NCBI RefSeq assembly: GCF_023231945.1
Contig: NZ_JAJLJH010000012.1
Coordinates: forward strand, 1 to 64,000
Source: Scleromatobacter humisilvae
GTDB lineage: Bacteria > Pseudomonadota > Gammaproteobacteria > Burkholderiales > Burkholderiaceae_C
Length of the DNA stretch: 64,000 nucleotides
Direction of reading: 5' to 3'
The notes below the pieces were generated by a model. The model was not told the origin of the DNA and ran no database searches. It saw only the letters and a list, made by a program, of their open reading frames with translations. The translations under genes were made by a program, and so were the position numbers. Of this stretch, positions 29,750 to 40,585 are shown one piece after another. Position 1 is the stretch's first letter, and every line of letters begins with the position of its first letter.

Positions 29750-31648
29750 ATGAAGTCTCGCCATACCGGGTCGTTCGCGCCCGCGCACAGCCGCGTCGCG
29801 GCGTTCTCGCGTTCCACCATCGTCGCGGCGTTGCCGCTGCTCGCCGCCGGCGCCGCCCTCGCGCAGGCCGCGTCCGATTCGCCGACGCAGGAAGTGGTTG
29901 TCACGGCCGCGCGCGTCGAGCAGAAGCTGCCCGACACCTTGCCCAGCACCAGCGTCATCAGCCGCAAGGACATCGAGTCCTCGCCGGCCACCGACCTGCC
30001 CGACCTGCTGCGCACGTTCACCAGCTTCGGCGTCGCGCAGACCGGGCCGCTCGGCGCGCAGACCAGCGTCTTCGTGCGCGGCGCCAACTCCAACCAGGTG
30101 CTGGTGCTGATCGACGGCGCGCCGCTGTCGCGCGCCGACTTCGGCTCCGCGCCGTGGGAGCTGATCCCGCTCGACCAGATCGACCACGTCGAGATCGTGC
30201 GCGGCAACCTGTCCAGCCTGTATGGCGGCTCCGCGGTCGGCGGCGTCGTGCAGATCTTCACCAAGCACGGCAGCGGCGCGAGCGTCGCGCTGGGCGTCGG
30301 CACCCTGGGCACCTCGAACGGCAGCGCCAGCATCGGCCACCGCTTCGGCGACGCCGCCACGCCGCTGGATCTCAGCGCCAGCATCTCCGGCCAGACGACC
30401 AACGGCTACAGCGCCGGCGATCCCAGGACCAACCCGGGAGTGAACCCCGACCGCGACGGCGCCCACCAGGACGGCGCGACCTTCGGCGTCGGCAAGACCT
30501 GGCTGCCGGGCCAGCGCACCGAGTTCAACCTGATGCACTCGGACACCCACAGCGCCTACGACGGTCTCACGAAGGCCATCGAGCAGGACGTTCTCAACAC
30601 CACGCTCGACGAGTTCTCGCTGCAGTCGCACCACCAGCTGCTGGACACGCTCAAGCTGGACCTGAGCGCCGGCGAGACGCTGCAGCACTTCCACGACCCG
30701 ACCGAGGCCGACGGCAAGTTCGGTCCCAACAGCACCTACGGCTCCGGCCGCACGCGGCTGCTGGGCGCGCAGCTCGATTGGCGCTTCGCGCCGGACCACA
30801 GCGTGCAGGTCCAATACGAGGACCGCAGCGAGCGCTTCGGCGCGGAGCTCGATCCGCAGCGCACGCGCGTGACGAAGTCGGAGCGCATCGGCTACCTGGG
30901 CAGCTTCCTCGACGCCGTCGACGTGCAGGCCAACCTGCGCCACGACCATGCCGACGACTACGGCAGCGCCGACACGGGCCTGCTGGCGCTGGGCTGGCGC
31001 ATCACGCCGGCGTGGAAGGTGGTCGGGCAAGTGTCGACCGCGTTCTCCGCGCCCAGCTTCAGCGACCTCGAATTCGCGGCCCCCGGCGACAGCCTGAGGG
31101 CCGAGCACTCGCGCGACATCGAACTCGGCGTGCACTGGACGGGCGCCGGCTGGCTCGCCCGCGCGACGTGGTTCTCGCAGCGCCAGCGCGACCTGATCGG
31201 CTTCGACCCGGTCACCTTCGACAGCATCAACATCGGCCACGCGTCCAACCGCGGCATCGAACTCGCGGCCGACGGCGACACCGGCTACGGCAAGCTCGGC
31301 CTGGACGCGACGTTCCAGAATCCGCGCGACACCGACGACGACACGCCGCTGGCCAAGCGCGCGCGCACGATCGTCACCGCGAGCTACCGCCTGCCCATCC
31401 TCGGCTGGGACACCGGCGCCTACCTGCACTACGACGGCCGCCGCTTCGAAAGCGACCCGGTCACTTTCGCCACGGTGCAGGCCAAGGCGCGCACGACGCT
31501 GGGCCTGTCGACGCAGCACGCGCTGTCCGAGAACTGGAGCATCGGGGCGAAGGTCGACAACGTCGCCAACAACCGCACGCCGGAAGTGCTCGGCTACACG
31601 GCGCCGCGGCGCACGCTGCTCGTCACGCTGCGCGGCCACTGGCAGTGA
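29750..31648 (+). CDS. btuB: TonB-dependent vitamin B12 receptor BtuB
   Basis: A 632-residue outer-membrane receptor. A signal peptide ending ALAQA is followed by a TonB box-like QEVVVTAARVEQ near residue 46. The plug domain contains FVRGANSNQVLVLIDGAPL and a 22-strand barrel ends in W-Q. The size and the riboswitch directly upstream identify it as the cobalamin receptor. It imports B12 using TonB energy. No strong ribosome binding site is visible before ATG 29750, consistent with riboswitch control of initiation. Confidence 0.92.
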   Translation: MKSRHTGSFAPAHSRVAAFSRSTIVAALPLLAAGAALAQAASDSPTQEVVVTAARVEQKLPDTLPSTSVISRKDIESSPATDLPDLLRTFTSFGVAQTGPLGAQTSVFVRGANSNQVLVLIDGAPLSRADFGSAPWELIPLDQIDHVEIVRGNLSSLYGGSAVGGVVQIFTKHGSGASVALGVGTLGTSNGSASIGHRFGDAATPLDLSASISGQTTNGYSAGDPRTNPGVNPDRDGAHQDGATFGVGKTWLPGQRTEFNLMHSDTHSAYDGLTKAIEQDVLNTTLDEFSLQSHHQLLDTLKLDLSAGETLQHFHDPTEADGKFGPNSTYGSGRTRLLGAQLDWRFAPDHSVQVQYEDRSERFGAELDPQRTRVTKSERIGYLGSFLDAVDVQANLRHDHADDYGSADTGLLALGWRITPAWKVVGQVSTAFSAPSFSDLEFAAPGDSLRAEHSRDIELGVHWTGAGWLARATWFSQRQRDLIGFDPVTFDSINIGHASNRGIELAADGDTGYGKLGLDATFQNPRDTDDDTPLAKRARTIVTASYRLPILGWDTGAYLHYDGRRFESDPVTFATVQAKARTTLGLSTQHALSENWSIGAKVDNVANNRTPEVLGYTAPRRTLLVTLRGHWQ

Positions 31649-31675
31649 GCCGCGACGCTGTCGGACAATGAGCTG

Positions 31676-32608
31676 ATGCCCCGACGCGACCCCGCCATCG
31701 TCCGGATCGCCTTGCTGGCGCTCGCGACGGCGCTGGTGGCCGCGCTCGCGCTCGGGCTCGGCTCGGGCGGCTGGGACTGGCCGTTGATCGTCACGCTGCG
31801 CGCCCCGCGCGTGGCGGCCGCGGCCGGCGTGGGCAGCCTGCTCGCGCTGGCCGGCCTGAGCCTGCAGGTGCTGCTGCGCAATCCGCTGGCCGACCCGTAT
31901 GTGCTGGGGCATTCGACCGGCGCGTCGGTCGGCGCGTTGACGGCGCTGCTGCTTGGCGCGCAACTCTGGATCGGCGCCGCCGCCGGCGCGCTCGTCGCCG
32001 GGCTCGCGCTGCTGTGGCTCGCGCGCCCCGCGCTCGCGGCCGCCGACGACGCCTCGCCGCGCCTGATCCTGCTGGGCGCGATGCTGGCGTCGGTCTTCGG
32101 CGCGATCGCCACGCTGATGCTCGCGCTGGTGCCCGACCAGCGCCTGCGCGGCGCGATCTTCTGGATGGTGGGCGACCTGTCCGGCGCCGACGCGAGCCTG
32201 TGGAACCTCGCCGGCGCGGGCCTGTTCGTCGCTTGGCTGTGGGCGCGCGGCCGCTCCGTCGATCGCCTGATGCTGGGCGCCGACGCGGCCTGGCTGCTGG
32301 GCGAGCCGGTGCGCCGGCTGCGCCTCGAGCTGCTGGTGTTCGCGTCGCTGGCGGTCGGGCTGGCGGTGTCGACGTCGGGCTCGGTCGGCTTCGTCGGGCT
32401 CGTCGTCGCCCAGGGCTGGCGCCTCGCGGGCGTGCTGCGTACGCGCGAGCTGGCGCTGCTGTCGATGCTGTCCGGCGCGGCGTTGCTGATGGGCGCCGAC
32501 CTGCTCGCGCGCATCGCCGTCGCGCCGCTGGAGCTGCCGGTCGGCGCGGTGATGGCGCTGATCGGCGCGCCGTGCTTCATCTGGTTCCTCGCCAAGGGGG
32601 TCAAGTGA
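31676..32608 (+). CDS. btuC: Cobalamin ABC transporter permease BtuC
   Basis: A 310-residue FecCD-type permease with about nine to ten membrane helices. LRAPRVAAAAGVGSLLALAGLSLQ, divided over residues 40-63, is the usual entry motif, and NPLADPYVLGHSTGAS is the conserved loop. It lies 27 bases after btuB, and its stop overlaps the ATPase start as GTGA. It would carry cobalamin across the inner membrane. Confidence 0.9.
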   Translation: MPRRDPAIVRIALLALATALVAALALGLGSGGWDWPLIVTLRAPRVAAAAGVGSLLALAGLSLQVLLRNPLADPYVLGHSTGASVGALTALLLGAQLWIGAAAGALVAGLALLWLARPALAAADDASPRLILLGAMLASVFGAIATLMLALVPDQRLRGAIFWMVGDLSGADASLWNLAGAGLFVAWLWARGRSVDRLMLGADAAWLLGEPVRRLRLELLVFASLAVGLAVSTSGSVGFVGLVVAQGWRLAGVLRTRELALLSMLSGAALLMGADLLARIAVAPLELPVGAVMALIGAPCFIWFLAKGVK

Positions 32609-33345
32609 GCGCGACGCCCTTGCTCGAGACGCGGGCGCTGACGGTGCGCGCCGCCGGCCGCGCGCTGGTCGACCGCCTCGACTGGCGCGTGCGCGGCGGC
32701 GAGCGCTGGTGCGTGATCGGCCGCAACGGCGCCGGCAAGAGCCTCGTGCTGCGCGCGCTGGCGGGCCTGGGCGTGCCCGAACGCACGGGCGAGGTGCTGT
32801 GGCAGGGCCGGCCGCAGCAGGACTGGCCGGTCGGCGCCGCGGCCGCGACGCGCGCGCTGATGCCTCAGCAGGCGCAGGATCGCTTCGCGCTGACCGTGAA
32901 GCGCACGCTGGCGCTGAGCCAGGTCGTGGCGTCGAGTGCCGCCACACCCGCGGCCGAACTGATGTCTGCGTTGGACATCGCCGCGCTGGCCGCGCGCCGT
33001 GCCGACCAGCTGTCCGGCGGCGAACGCCAGCGCGTCGCGCTCGCGCAATGCGCGATGCAGGGCGCCGCGCTGATGCTGCTGGACGAGCCGGTGTCGTTCC
33101 AGGATCCGGCGCACCAGCAGCTCGTCGGCCGCTGGCTGTGCGGCGCGGCGTCGGGCAAGCGCGCCTGGATCGCCAGCGCGCACGACCCGAGCTGGATCGC
33201 GCGCGTCGCGACGCACGTGCTGGCGCTGTCCGGCGACGGCCTCTGGCAGGCCGGGCCGGTCGAACAGATCCTCAGCGCGCCGGTGCTGGAGCGCACCTAC
33301 GGCTGTGCGTGGCGCAGCGTCGAGGGCGCCTGGATCCCGGCCTGA
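32605..33345 (+). CDS. btuD: Cobalamin ABC transporter ATP-binding protein BtuD
   Basis: A 246-residue ABC ATPase with Walker A GRNGAGKS, signature LSGGERQRVALAQ and Walker B LMLLDEPVS. A His switch follows in ASAHDPSW. It begins with GTG at 32605, overlapping the btuC stop, so assembly of the transporter is likely coupled. The periplasmic binding protein BtuF is absent from this operon. It is convergent with the next gene with only three bases between the stops. Confidence 0.9.
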   Translation: MSATPLLETRALTVRAAGRALVDRLDWRVRGGERWCVIGRNGAGKSLVLRALAGLGVPERTGEVLWQGRPQQDWPVGAAAATRALMPQQAQDRFALTVKRTLALSQVVASSAATPAAELMSALDIAALAARRADQLSGGERQRVALAQCAMQGAALMLLDEPVSFQDPAHQQLVGRWLCGAASGKRAWIASAHDPSWIARVATHVLALSGDGLWQAGPVEQILSAPVLERTYGCAWRSVEGAWIPA

Positions 33346-33348
33346 CGC

Positions 33349-34068
33349 TCAGGCCGCGAGCGCGGGCTGCACCATCGTCCCACCGGACTCGCGAGAGCCC
33401 GGCCGCCGCATCAGCAGCACCGAGGCCGCCACGTTCCACACCAACTGGGCCGACAGGATGCCGATGATGATGCCGGAGTCCATCGCCGGCCAGGTCGCGA
33501 GGATGGCGATCGGCGGCACGGCCCCGGTCGCCAGTCCCAGCACGCCGACGACGCGCTGCGCGCCGCGTTCCCGCAGCAGCGCGCAGGCCATCGCCAGCAC
33601 GCCTGCCGACTGGAAGAACCAGGAGGCGGCGGCGAAGTCCTGCACGACGACGTAGCAGAGATGGATCATCTCGCGGCCTGTGTCCGCGCTGTGGCCTGCC
33701 TGCAGGTAGTAGCTCGCGACGTCGCCCGTGACGAAGCCGTCGGTGACGGCCGCGGCCATCATCGCCAGGCAGCCGACCACGTAGGCGATCAGCGCGCCGC
33801 GCACCGCGGAGCGCTGCGTGCCGAGGCGCGCCGCCAGGCTCGTGAAGCCGAGTGCGAGGCCCAGCACGCAGGCCAGCTCCACGCCGTGGACGGCGCGGTG
33901 CCTGGGGCCGTTGGCGACCATGGCCTCGAGGATGGCGCGCGACGTGGTCGCGGTGACCTCGGGGTCGAGCGCGACGAACACGATCGAGAGAATGGCCGAG
34001 GCCAGCATCAGGAGGCCGGCGACGCGCGTGTCGACGCGCGGCAGGGCGGCGGATTCATTCGGATTCAT
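33349..34068 (-). CDS. Polytopic membrane protein of unknown function
   Basis: A 239-residue protein with about six to seven hydrophobic helices and short loops, beginning MNPNESAALPRVDTRVAGLL. The layout and composition recall DUF4386-like proteins, but I cannot assign a family firmly. GAGGAG lies before ATG 34068. It is monocistronic, convergent with btuD. Confidence 0.72.
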   Translation of the reverse strand: MNPNESAALPRVDTRVAGLLMLASAILSIVFVALDPEVTATTSRAILEAMVANGPRHRAVHGVELACVLGLALGFTSLAARLGTQRSAVRGALIAYVVGCLAMMAAAVTDGFVTGDVASYYLQAGHSADTGREMIHLCYVVVQDFAAASWFFQSAGVLAMACALLRERGAQRVVGVLGLATGAVPPIAILATWPAMDSGIIIGILSAQLVWNVAASVLLMRRPGSRESGGTMVQPALAA

Positions 34069-34197
34069 GGAGTCTCCTCGTTGTGCGGCCGACGGGCTTG
34101 TCGACCGGTGCGCCATCGTTGCCGCTTCGTGAACGGCGATGCTGTCGAGGAGGTATCGCTGCGTATCGTTTTGTGCCGCGCCCGCGACCCGCCGTCG

Positions 34198-35412
34198 CTA
34201 GTTGCCGATCGTGCGCGCCGCGGGGGCGAGCGCCATCTCGCGCTTGAGCGCCGCGCCCAGATCGATCACGGCCATCGCGTAGTAGGCCGACCAGTTGTAG
34301 CGCGTCACGACGTAGAAGTTGGACGTGCCCAGCACGTAGCTGGCCGGGTTGTCGCCGTTCTGCAGTTCGACGAAGGCCAGCGGGCCGGTGAATGCCCGCG
34401 CGTCGTCGGGCAGCTGGGCGCCGGCCTCGGCGAGTTGCGCCGCCGTGAAGCTCGGCACGATGTCGGCCGCGACGAGCCGCGCGCGGGCCACCGGATCGAC
34501 CGGCGGCAGCACGGCGAACGTCGTGGGCAGGTCGCGCTGCCAGCCGAAGCGGGCAAGGTAGCCGGCGATGCTGCCGACGACGTCGTCGCCGCCGCTGGCC
34601 AGGTCGACGTGGCCGTCGTGGTCGTCGTCCACCGCGAACCTGAGGATGCTGCTGGGCATGAACTGCGGCCAGCCGATGGCGCCCGCGAAAGAGCCGCGCG
34701 TGGTGTCGGCGTCGCGGCCCTCCAGCGCGCACCACACGAGGTAGGCGCGCAGCTCGCTGCGGTAGAACGCGCTGCGGTCGGAGCGGCCGCTGGGGAAGTC
34801 GAATGCGAGCGTGGCCAGCGCGTCGAGCACGCGGTAGTTGCCGGTCATGCGGCCGTAGAAGCTCTCGACGCCCACGACGCCGGCGACGATCTCCGGCGGC
34901 ACGCCATAGCGCTGCTGCGCGTCGGCCAGCGTCGCGGCATGCGCCTGCCACCACGCCACGCCCGCGGCCAGGCGCTTGGGCTCGACGAAGCGCGCGCGGT
35001 ACGCGGCCCAGTTCTTCGCGGTGCCGGCCGGCCCCGGCATGATGGCCTTGGCCACGCTGGGCTGGTAGCGCGCGCGCGCCAGCTGATCCTCGACCCACGC
35101 GCGATCCAGCCCGCGATCCTCGGCGACCTGCGCGGCGAACGCCAGCACGTCGTCGCGGCGGCCGTAGACGAAGCTGTCGGGCGCGTCGTCGTCACGCACG
35201 GCCGCCGGCTTGGCCTTCTTTTTCTTCTTCGCGGCGGGCTGGGCCTTGACGCTGGCATGCGCGGCCCTGGACGCCGATGCCGCGGGCGCGCTGGCCTGGG
35301 CGATCGCGCCGGCGCTGGCCGTCGCGAGCAGCGCGCCGGCGATCAGGGCGATGGCGAGCGGGCGGCCGAGTTGGGTGGAATTGGGCGGACAGGTCTCGGG
35401 CGCGGGAATCAT
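34198..35412 (-). CDS. mltB: Lytic murein transglycosylase B
   Basis: A 404-residue exported MltB-type lytic transglycosylase. Residues 1-39 form a signal peptide, followed by a low-complexity Ala/Ser linker with a run of five lysines. The catalytic domain has Glu183 in GVVGVESFYGRMTGNY, the family's catalytic acid, followed by GSFAGAIGWPQFMPSS. It cleaves peptidoglycan to 1,6-anhydromuropeptides. No lipobox Cys is apparent, so it is likely soluble in the periplasm. It lies next to the transglutaminase gene. Confidence 0.92.
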   Translation of the reverse strand: MIPAPETCPPNSTQLGRPLAIALIAGALLATASAGAIAQASAPAASASRAAHASVKAQPAAKKKKKAKPAAVRDDDAPDSFVYGRRDDVLAFAAQVAEDRGLDRAWVEDQLARARYQPSVAKAIMPGPAGTAKNWAAYRARFVEPKRLAAGVAWWQAHAATLADAQQRYGVPPEIVAGVVGVESFYGRMTGNYRVLDALATLAFDFPSGRSDRSAFYRSELRAYLVWCALEGRDADTTRGSFAGAIGWPQFMPSSILRFAVDDDHDGHVDLASGGDDVVGSIAGYLARFGWQRDLPTTFAVLPPVDPVARARLVAADIVPSFTAAQLAEAGAQLPDDARAFTGPLAFVELQNGDNPASYVLGTSNFYVVTRYNWSAYYAMAVIDLGAALKREMALAPAARTIGN

Positions 35413-35477
35413 CGATCCAGTTTAGCCAGCGCGGACACGCCGGCCGCGGCCGTGTCGCGCCGATCGCACGCCCGCGC

Positions 35478-37628
35478 TCAGGGGCTTGCGCGCGCGGGCG
35501 CCGCGTCCCCCGCGCGCGCGGGAGACACGAGCACGGCCGCGAGCGCGCGGGCGGCGGCGCGCACGCCGTCCCAGTCGGGCGTCGTGCCATCGCCGGGCGG
35601 ACCGTAGCGCAGTCGCTCCAGCGCATCGAGGCGCCGGGACAGGCCTTCGGCGGCGGGGCCGAAGCGACGCCGCAGCGCCGCGGCCACGACGCCGGGCGAC
35701 TCGTGCGCCGCCACCTGCACGCCGTGCGCCTGCAGCGCGCGCAACGCCGACGCGAGCCGGCGCTGCGCGCGCTGGCCCGGCGTGCGCCGGTGCGAGTCCC
35801 ACCAGGCCATGGCCGTGCCCACCAGGGCCGCGCCGCTGATGACGATCATCAGCAGGCGGCCCAGGTCGTCGGTGTCGGGCGAGCCGATGCCGGCCTTCCT
35901 GAGCAGGTCGAACTGCGCGTTGCGGTTGTAGCCCAGCACCCATTCGCGCCAGCGGTTGTCCATCGTCTCGCGCCAGGTGCGCAGGCGCGCGATCATGCCG
36001 GGGCTGACGGCGTTGATGGCATTGCCGACGAAGCCCGCGGCCGGCTGCAGCGCGCGGCCGCGCTCGATGCGGTCGGGCGCGACGGCGGCGGTCGGGTCGG
36101 CGCGCACCCAGCCGCGGGCCGGGTTCCAGTATTCGGCCCACGCGTGCGCGTTGCTCTGGCGCACGACCAGGTAGCCGTCCTCGGGCTGGGCGTCCGTGCC
36201 CTGGTAGCCGGTGACCAGCCGCGCCGGGATCCCCATCGCGCGCAGCACGACGACGAAGGAGGTCGCGAAGTGTTCGCAGAAGCCGACCTTGCGATCGAGC
36301 CAGAACTCGTCGACCGGATCGCCTTCGTACGCGCCGGGCGACAGCGTGTAGGTGAAGCCCGCATGGCCGATGTAGCGGTAGAGGCTGTCGACGAGGGCGT
36401 CGGGATCGGGCGCCTGCCCGGGCGGCGTGTGCTCGTGCAGCCACTGCAGCGACCACGCGCGGGTGCGCGGGAAGAACTGCGGCGGCAGGCGCAGGTTCTC
36501 GCCGAGCTCGGTGGGCGTCGCGCCGACGATGCGGTCGTCCAGGCCGGCCGTCGCGCGCAGCCGCACGCGCTGCGCGATCGGGCGCCGCGTGCGCCATTGC
36601 AGGTCGAGGTCGGCCAGCGGCCGCACGTCGGAGCCGTCCAGCACCTGCACGCCCTGCGCCGGGTCGTTGCTGCTGCGGGCGGGCTGCGGCGGCGTCAGCT
36701 CCAGCAGGGGCAGCCAGGTCAGCTGCGTCGGCTCCAGCGTGATCTCGTACGGCGTGCGCTTGCCGCGCTGCTCGACGCTGTCGGCCGTGCTCGCGCCGCG
36801 GCGCGTGCGGCCGTCGAAGGTCGACTGCGCCTGCCAGTCGCGGCCGTTGGTCTCGACCAGCACGGGGCCGCGGAAATACATCTGCGCGGCGGCCGGCGGC
36901 CGGCCGTCGAAGCGCAGACGGAACGCGATGCTGTCGTCGTTGGCCAGGTCGGACACGGTGCCCAGCTCGAGGTGGTCGGACAGCCCGGTACGGTTGGCGG
37001 TATCGGCCGACGGCCACAGCGGCCCGATGCGCGGGAACAGCAGGAACAGCGCGATCATCACCGGCGTGCCGATCAGCGCTGCGCGGCCCGCCAGCGCGGC
37101 GGCCTGGCGGATCGTCGGCCGGCCGGCCGGGATATGGGCCAGCGTCAGCGCCGTGAGCCAGCCCCACACCGACAGCCCCGTGCCCACCGCGGTGAGCAGG
37201 GACTGCGAGTACAGGAACGTCGTCAGCACCAGGAAGAAGCCGAGGAAGAACACGACCAGCGCGTCGCGCCGCGCGCGCAGCTCCAGCGTCTTCAGCGCCA
37301 TCAGCACCACCAGCAGCGTGACGCCCGCGTCCTTGCTGACCAGCGTCTTCTCCGCGGTGAACGTGAGCACCGCGGCCAGCCCCAGCAGGCCCAGCACCGC
37401 GCCGCGGCCGGGCAGCGGCGCCTGGCGCCACGCGAGCCAGCCGCGCCAGGCGAGCACCACGCCCGTCATGCCGGCCACCCACAGCGGCAGGTTGAACAGG
37501 TGCGGCAAGAGGGTCCAGCCGATCAGCACCAACATGAACAGCGTGTCGCGCGCCTCGCGCGAGGGCGCCCGCCAGCGCGAGTGCGCAAGCGCGTTGGCCG
37601 CGCCGGTGGACATCGTGGTGCCGGCCAT
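35478..37628 (-). CDS. TgpA-type membrane transglutaminase-like protease
   Basis: A 716-residue protein with about six N-terminal membrane helices (30-205) and a periplasmic transglutaminase-like domain. A further helix (about 555-575) and a cytoplasmic tail follow. The triad is Cys451 (GFCEHFATSF), His495 (NAHAWAEYW) and Asp511 (DPTAA), as in TgpA of Pseudomonas aeruginosa, which is essential there. Possible starts are GTG 37637 (overlapping the DUF58 stop), GTG 37631, ATG 37628 and ATG 37613; 37628 is chosen. It is the third gene of moxR-DUF58-tgpA, a conserved set. Confidence 0.9.
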   Translation of the reverse strand: MAGTTMSTGAANALAHSRWRAPSREARDTLFMLVLIGWTLLPHLFNLPLWVAGMTGVVLAWRGWLAWRQAPLPGRGAVLGLLGLAAVLTFTAEKTLVSKDAGVTLLVVLMALKTLELRARRDALVVFFLGFFLVLTTFLYSQSLLTAVGTGLSVWGWLTALTLAHIPAGRPTIRQAAALAGRAALIGTPVMIALFLLFPRIGPLWPSADTANRTGLSDHLELGTVSDLANDDSIAFRLRFDGRPPAAAQMYFRGPVLVETNGRDWQAQSTFDGRTRRGASTADSVEQRGKRTPYEITLEPTQLTWLPLLELTPPQPARSSNDPAQGVQVLDGSDVRPLADLDLQWRTRRPIAQRVRLRATAGLDDRIVGATPTELGENLRLPPQFFPRTRAWSLQWLHEHTPPGQAPDPDALVDSLYRYIGHAGFTYTLSPGAYEGDPVDEFWLDRKVGFCEHFATSFVVVLRAMGIPARLVTGYQGTDAQPEDGYLVVRQSNAHAWAEYWNPARGWVRADPTAAVAPDRIERGRALQPAAGFVGNAINAVSPGMIARLRTWRETMDNRWREWVLGYNRNAQFDLLRKAGIGSPDTDDLGRLLMIVISGAALVGTAMAWWDSHRRTPGQRAQRRLASALRALQAHGVQVAAHESPGVVAAALRRRFGPAAEGLSRRLDALERLRYGPPGDGTTPDWDGVRAAARALAAVLVSPARAGDAAPARASP

Positions 37629-37633
37629 CACGG

Positions 37634-38626
37634 TCACCAGCGCGCGAGCGCCTGCAGCGCCGCGTGGCGATGGGCGCTGCCGTTGTCCGGCGCGAGCTCG
37701 GTGCCGGGCAGGCGCAGGCTCCACGCGTGGCCCGCGGCGTCGGCGGCGGTCACCCATGCGGCCAGCCGCGACAGCCGTGCCTCGGTGTCCAGCCCCTGCG
37801 CCTGGCTCCACTGGAAGTGCATCTCGCGCTGCACCGCGCCGGCGGTCTCGCGGCTGATCATCTCGCCGGTGCGCGCCGCCTTCTTCCAGACGACCTGGCG
37901 CAGCGTGTCGCCGCGTCGGTACGCGCGCACGCCCTCGAACTCGGTGCCGCTGCCGGTGCGCGCGGCGTGGCGGTCGTCGCCCTGCGCGGCGTCGGCCTGC
38001 GGCCAGGGCGGCGTGGGCGTCTCGGGCCGCGGATAGACCCACTGCTGGCCGGCCGGCCGCCAGATCGTCCACGCGCGGAACAGCCCGAACGGATAGCGCG
38101 ACTCGGCGCGCAGCACCGGCAGCGCGTGCAGGCCGCGGCCGGGCGCGAGCCAGCTGAGGTGCACCGACGTCTGGCCCTGCGCCGCGATCTCGGCGTAGGC
38201 AAGCGGGATCGGCCGCACGCCGAGATCCATCCCGAACCCGACGCCCAGCCGCGCCTTGCCCGGATTGGTGACGACGACCTCCAGCACCGCGGCCTCGCCG
38301 TCGAAGGCCGGCACCAGCGGCTTCAGGTGCAGCGTCAGGCCGCGCAGGCTGCCGTGCGTCATCTGCATCGACGCGGCCGCGCTGCCCGCGAGCAAGAAGG
38401 TGAGGGCGAAGCCCAGGCTCAGCTGGTAGTTGATCGACACGACCAGCAGCAGCAGCAGCGTCAGGCAGAACGCCAGCCCCGCGCGCGACGGCACGATGTA
38501 GATGTTGCGCTGGGTCAGCGCCTGGCTCTCGCGCGGCTGGCGGCGCGCGTCCCACCAGGCGCGCCAGCGCCCGCGCGCGTCGAAGATCGACGGCCGGACG
38601 GACGCGGGCGCAATCGCGTCGGGCAT
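37634..38626 (-). CDS. DUF58 domain membrane protein
   Basis: A 330-residue protein with two N-terminal membrane helices (about 46-88) and a cytoplasmic or periplasmic beta domain. The DUF58 core contains GTEFEGVRAYRRGDTLRQV followed by W-K-K-A-A-R-T. DUF58 proteins almost always accompany MoxR ATPases and may act as substrates or partners with von Willebrand-like folds. It starts two bases after the moxR stop and overlaps or abuts the tgpA start. Confidence 0.9.
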   Translation of the reverse strand: MPDAIAPASVRPSIFDARGRWRAWWDARRQPRESQALTQRNIYIVPSRAGLAFCLTLLLLLVVSINYQLSLGFALTFLLAGSAAASMQMTHGSLRGLTLHLKPLVPAFDGEAAVLEVVVTNPGKARLGVGFGMDLGVRPIPLAYAEIAAQGQTSVHLSWLAPGRGLHALPVLRAESRYPFGLFRAWTIWRPAGQQWVYPRPETPTPPWPQADAAQGDDRHAARTGSGTEFEGVRAYRRGDTLRQVVWKKAARTGEMISRETAGAVQREMHFQWSQAQGLDTEARLSRLAAWVTAADAAGHAWSLRLPGTELAPDNGSAHRHAALQALARW

Positions 38627-38628
38627 GC

Positions 38629-39555
<927 letters not shown>

Positions 39556-39646
39556 GACAGCAACGATAGCCGAACGGCGGACGACGCGTCGGCGAGCGGG
39601 CAAACGAGATGCACACCCACGATTCGAGACAAGCGGAGCACCGTCC

Positions 39647-40585
39647 ATGACGACCGCGTTCTTCAGCCACGCCGACTGCCGCCGGCACGACATGGGCCCC
39701 GGCCACCCGGAATCGCCGGCCCGCCTGGCCGCGATCGAGGACCACTTCCTCGCCACCGGCCTGGCCGACGTGCTGCTGCGCCACGACGACGCGCCCATCG
39801 CGCGGCAGCAGGACCTCGCGCACGCGCACGCCGGCAACTACCTGAGCGAGCTCGACGAGACCTTCGCCCGGGTCGCGGAGACCGGCGAGCTGGCGTCCGT
39901 CGACCCCGACACCGCCGCCTGCCGCTTCACCCGCCAGGCCGCGTTGCGCGCCGCCGGCGCCGCGGTCGCGGCCACCGACCTGGTGCTGGACGGCCAGGCC
40001 GAGAACGCCTTCTGCGCCATCCGCCCGCCCGGCCACCACGCCACGCGCGAGGCCGCGATGGGCTTCTGCTTCTACAACAACGTGGCCATCGCCGCGCGCC
40101 ACGCGCTCGACGTGCGCGGCCTGCAGCGCGTGGCCATCGTCGACTTCGACGTCCACCACGGCAACGGCACCGAGGACATCATCGCGGGCGACGAGCGCGT
40201 GCTGATGGTCAGCTTCTTCCAGGACCAGCTCTACCCGTTCTGCGGCAACGTGCCGATGGCCGACAACATGCTCAACGTGCCGGTGCCCGCGTACACCAAG
40301 GGCCCCGAGGTGCGCGAGATCGTCGAGTACCAGTGGCTGCCGCTGCTGGAGAAGTTCAGGCCGGAGATGATCTTCGTGTCGGCCGGCTTCGACGCCCACC
40401 GCGACGACGACCTCGGCCGCATGGGCCTGGTCGAGGCCGACTACGAATGGATCACGGCGCGGCTGCTCGATGTCGCGAAGCGGCACGCGCAGGGTCGCAT
40501 CGTCAGCTGCCTCGAGGGTGGCTACAACCTGGGCGCGCTGGCGCGCAGCGCGGCGGCGCACGTGCGGGTGCTGGCGGGCGTGTAG
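39647..40585 (+). CDS. Histone deacetylase-like amidohydrolase
   Basis: A 312-residue member of the class II histone deacetylase/acetylpolyamine amidohydrolase family. His130 and His131 (RPPGHHATR), the zinc ligands Asp168 and His170 (VDFDVHHGNGTED), SAGFDAHRDD and the EGGYN end are present. In bacteria such enzymes deacetylate polyamines or proteins such as acetyl-CoA synthetase; an acs gene occurs 11 kb away, but a link is speculative. GGAG lies eight bases before ATG 39647. It is divergent from moxR. Confidence 0.9.
   Translation: MTTAFFSHADCRRHDMGPGHPESPARLAAIEDHFLATGLADVLLRHDDAPIARQQDLAHAHAGNYLSELDETFARVAETGELASVDPDTAACRFTRQAALRAAGAAVAATDLVLDGQAENAFCAIRPPGHHATREAAMGFCFYNNVAIAARHALDVRGLQRVAIVDFDVHHGNGTEDIIAGDERVLMVSFFQDQLYPFCGNVPMADNMLNVPVPAYTKGPEVREIVEYQWLPLLEKFRPEMIFVSAGFDAHRDDDLGRMGLVEADYEWITARLLDVAKRHAQGRIVSCLEGGYNLGALARSAAAHVRVLAGV

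Noticed and set aside
29582-32947. A 1121-codon open frame on the minus strand opposite the btu operon
   Set aside because: It runs antisense to btuB, btuC and part of btuD and through the riboswitch; repetitive Arg/Ala/Gln composition shows it is a shadow frame.
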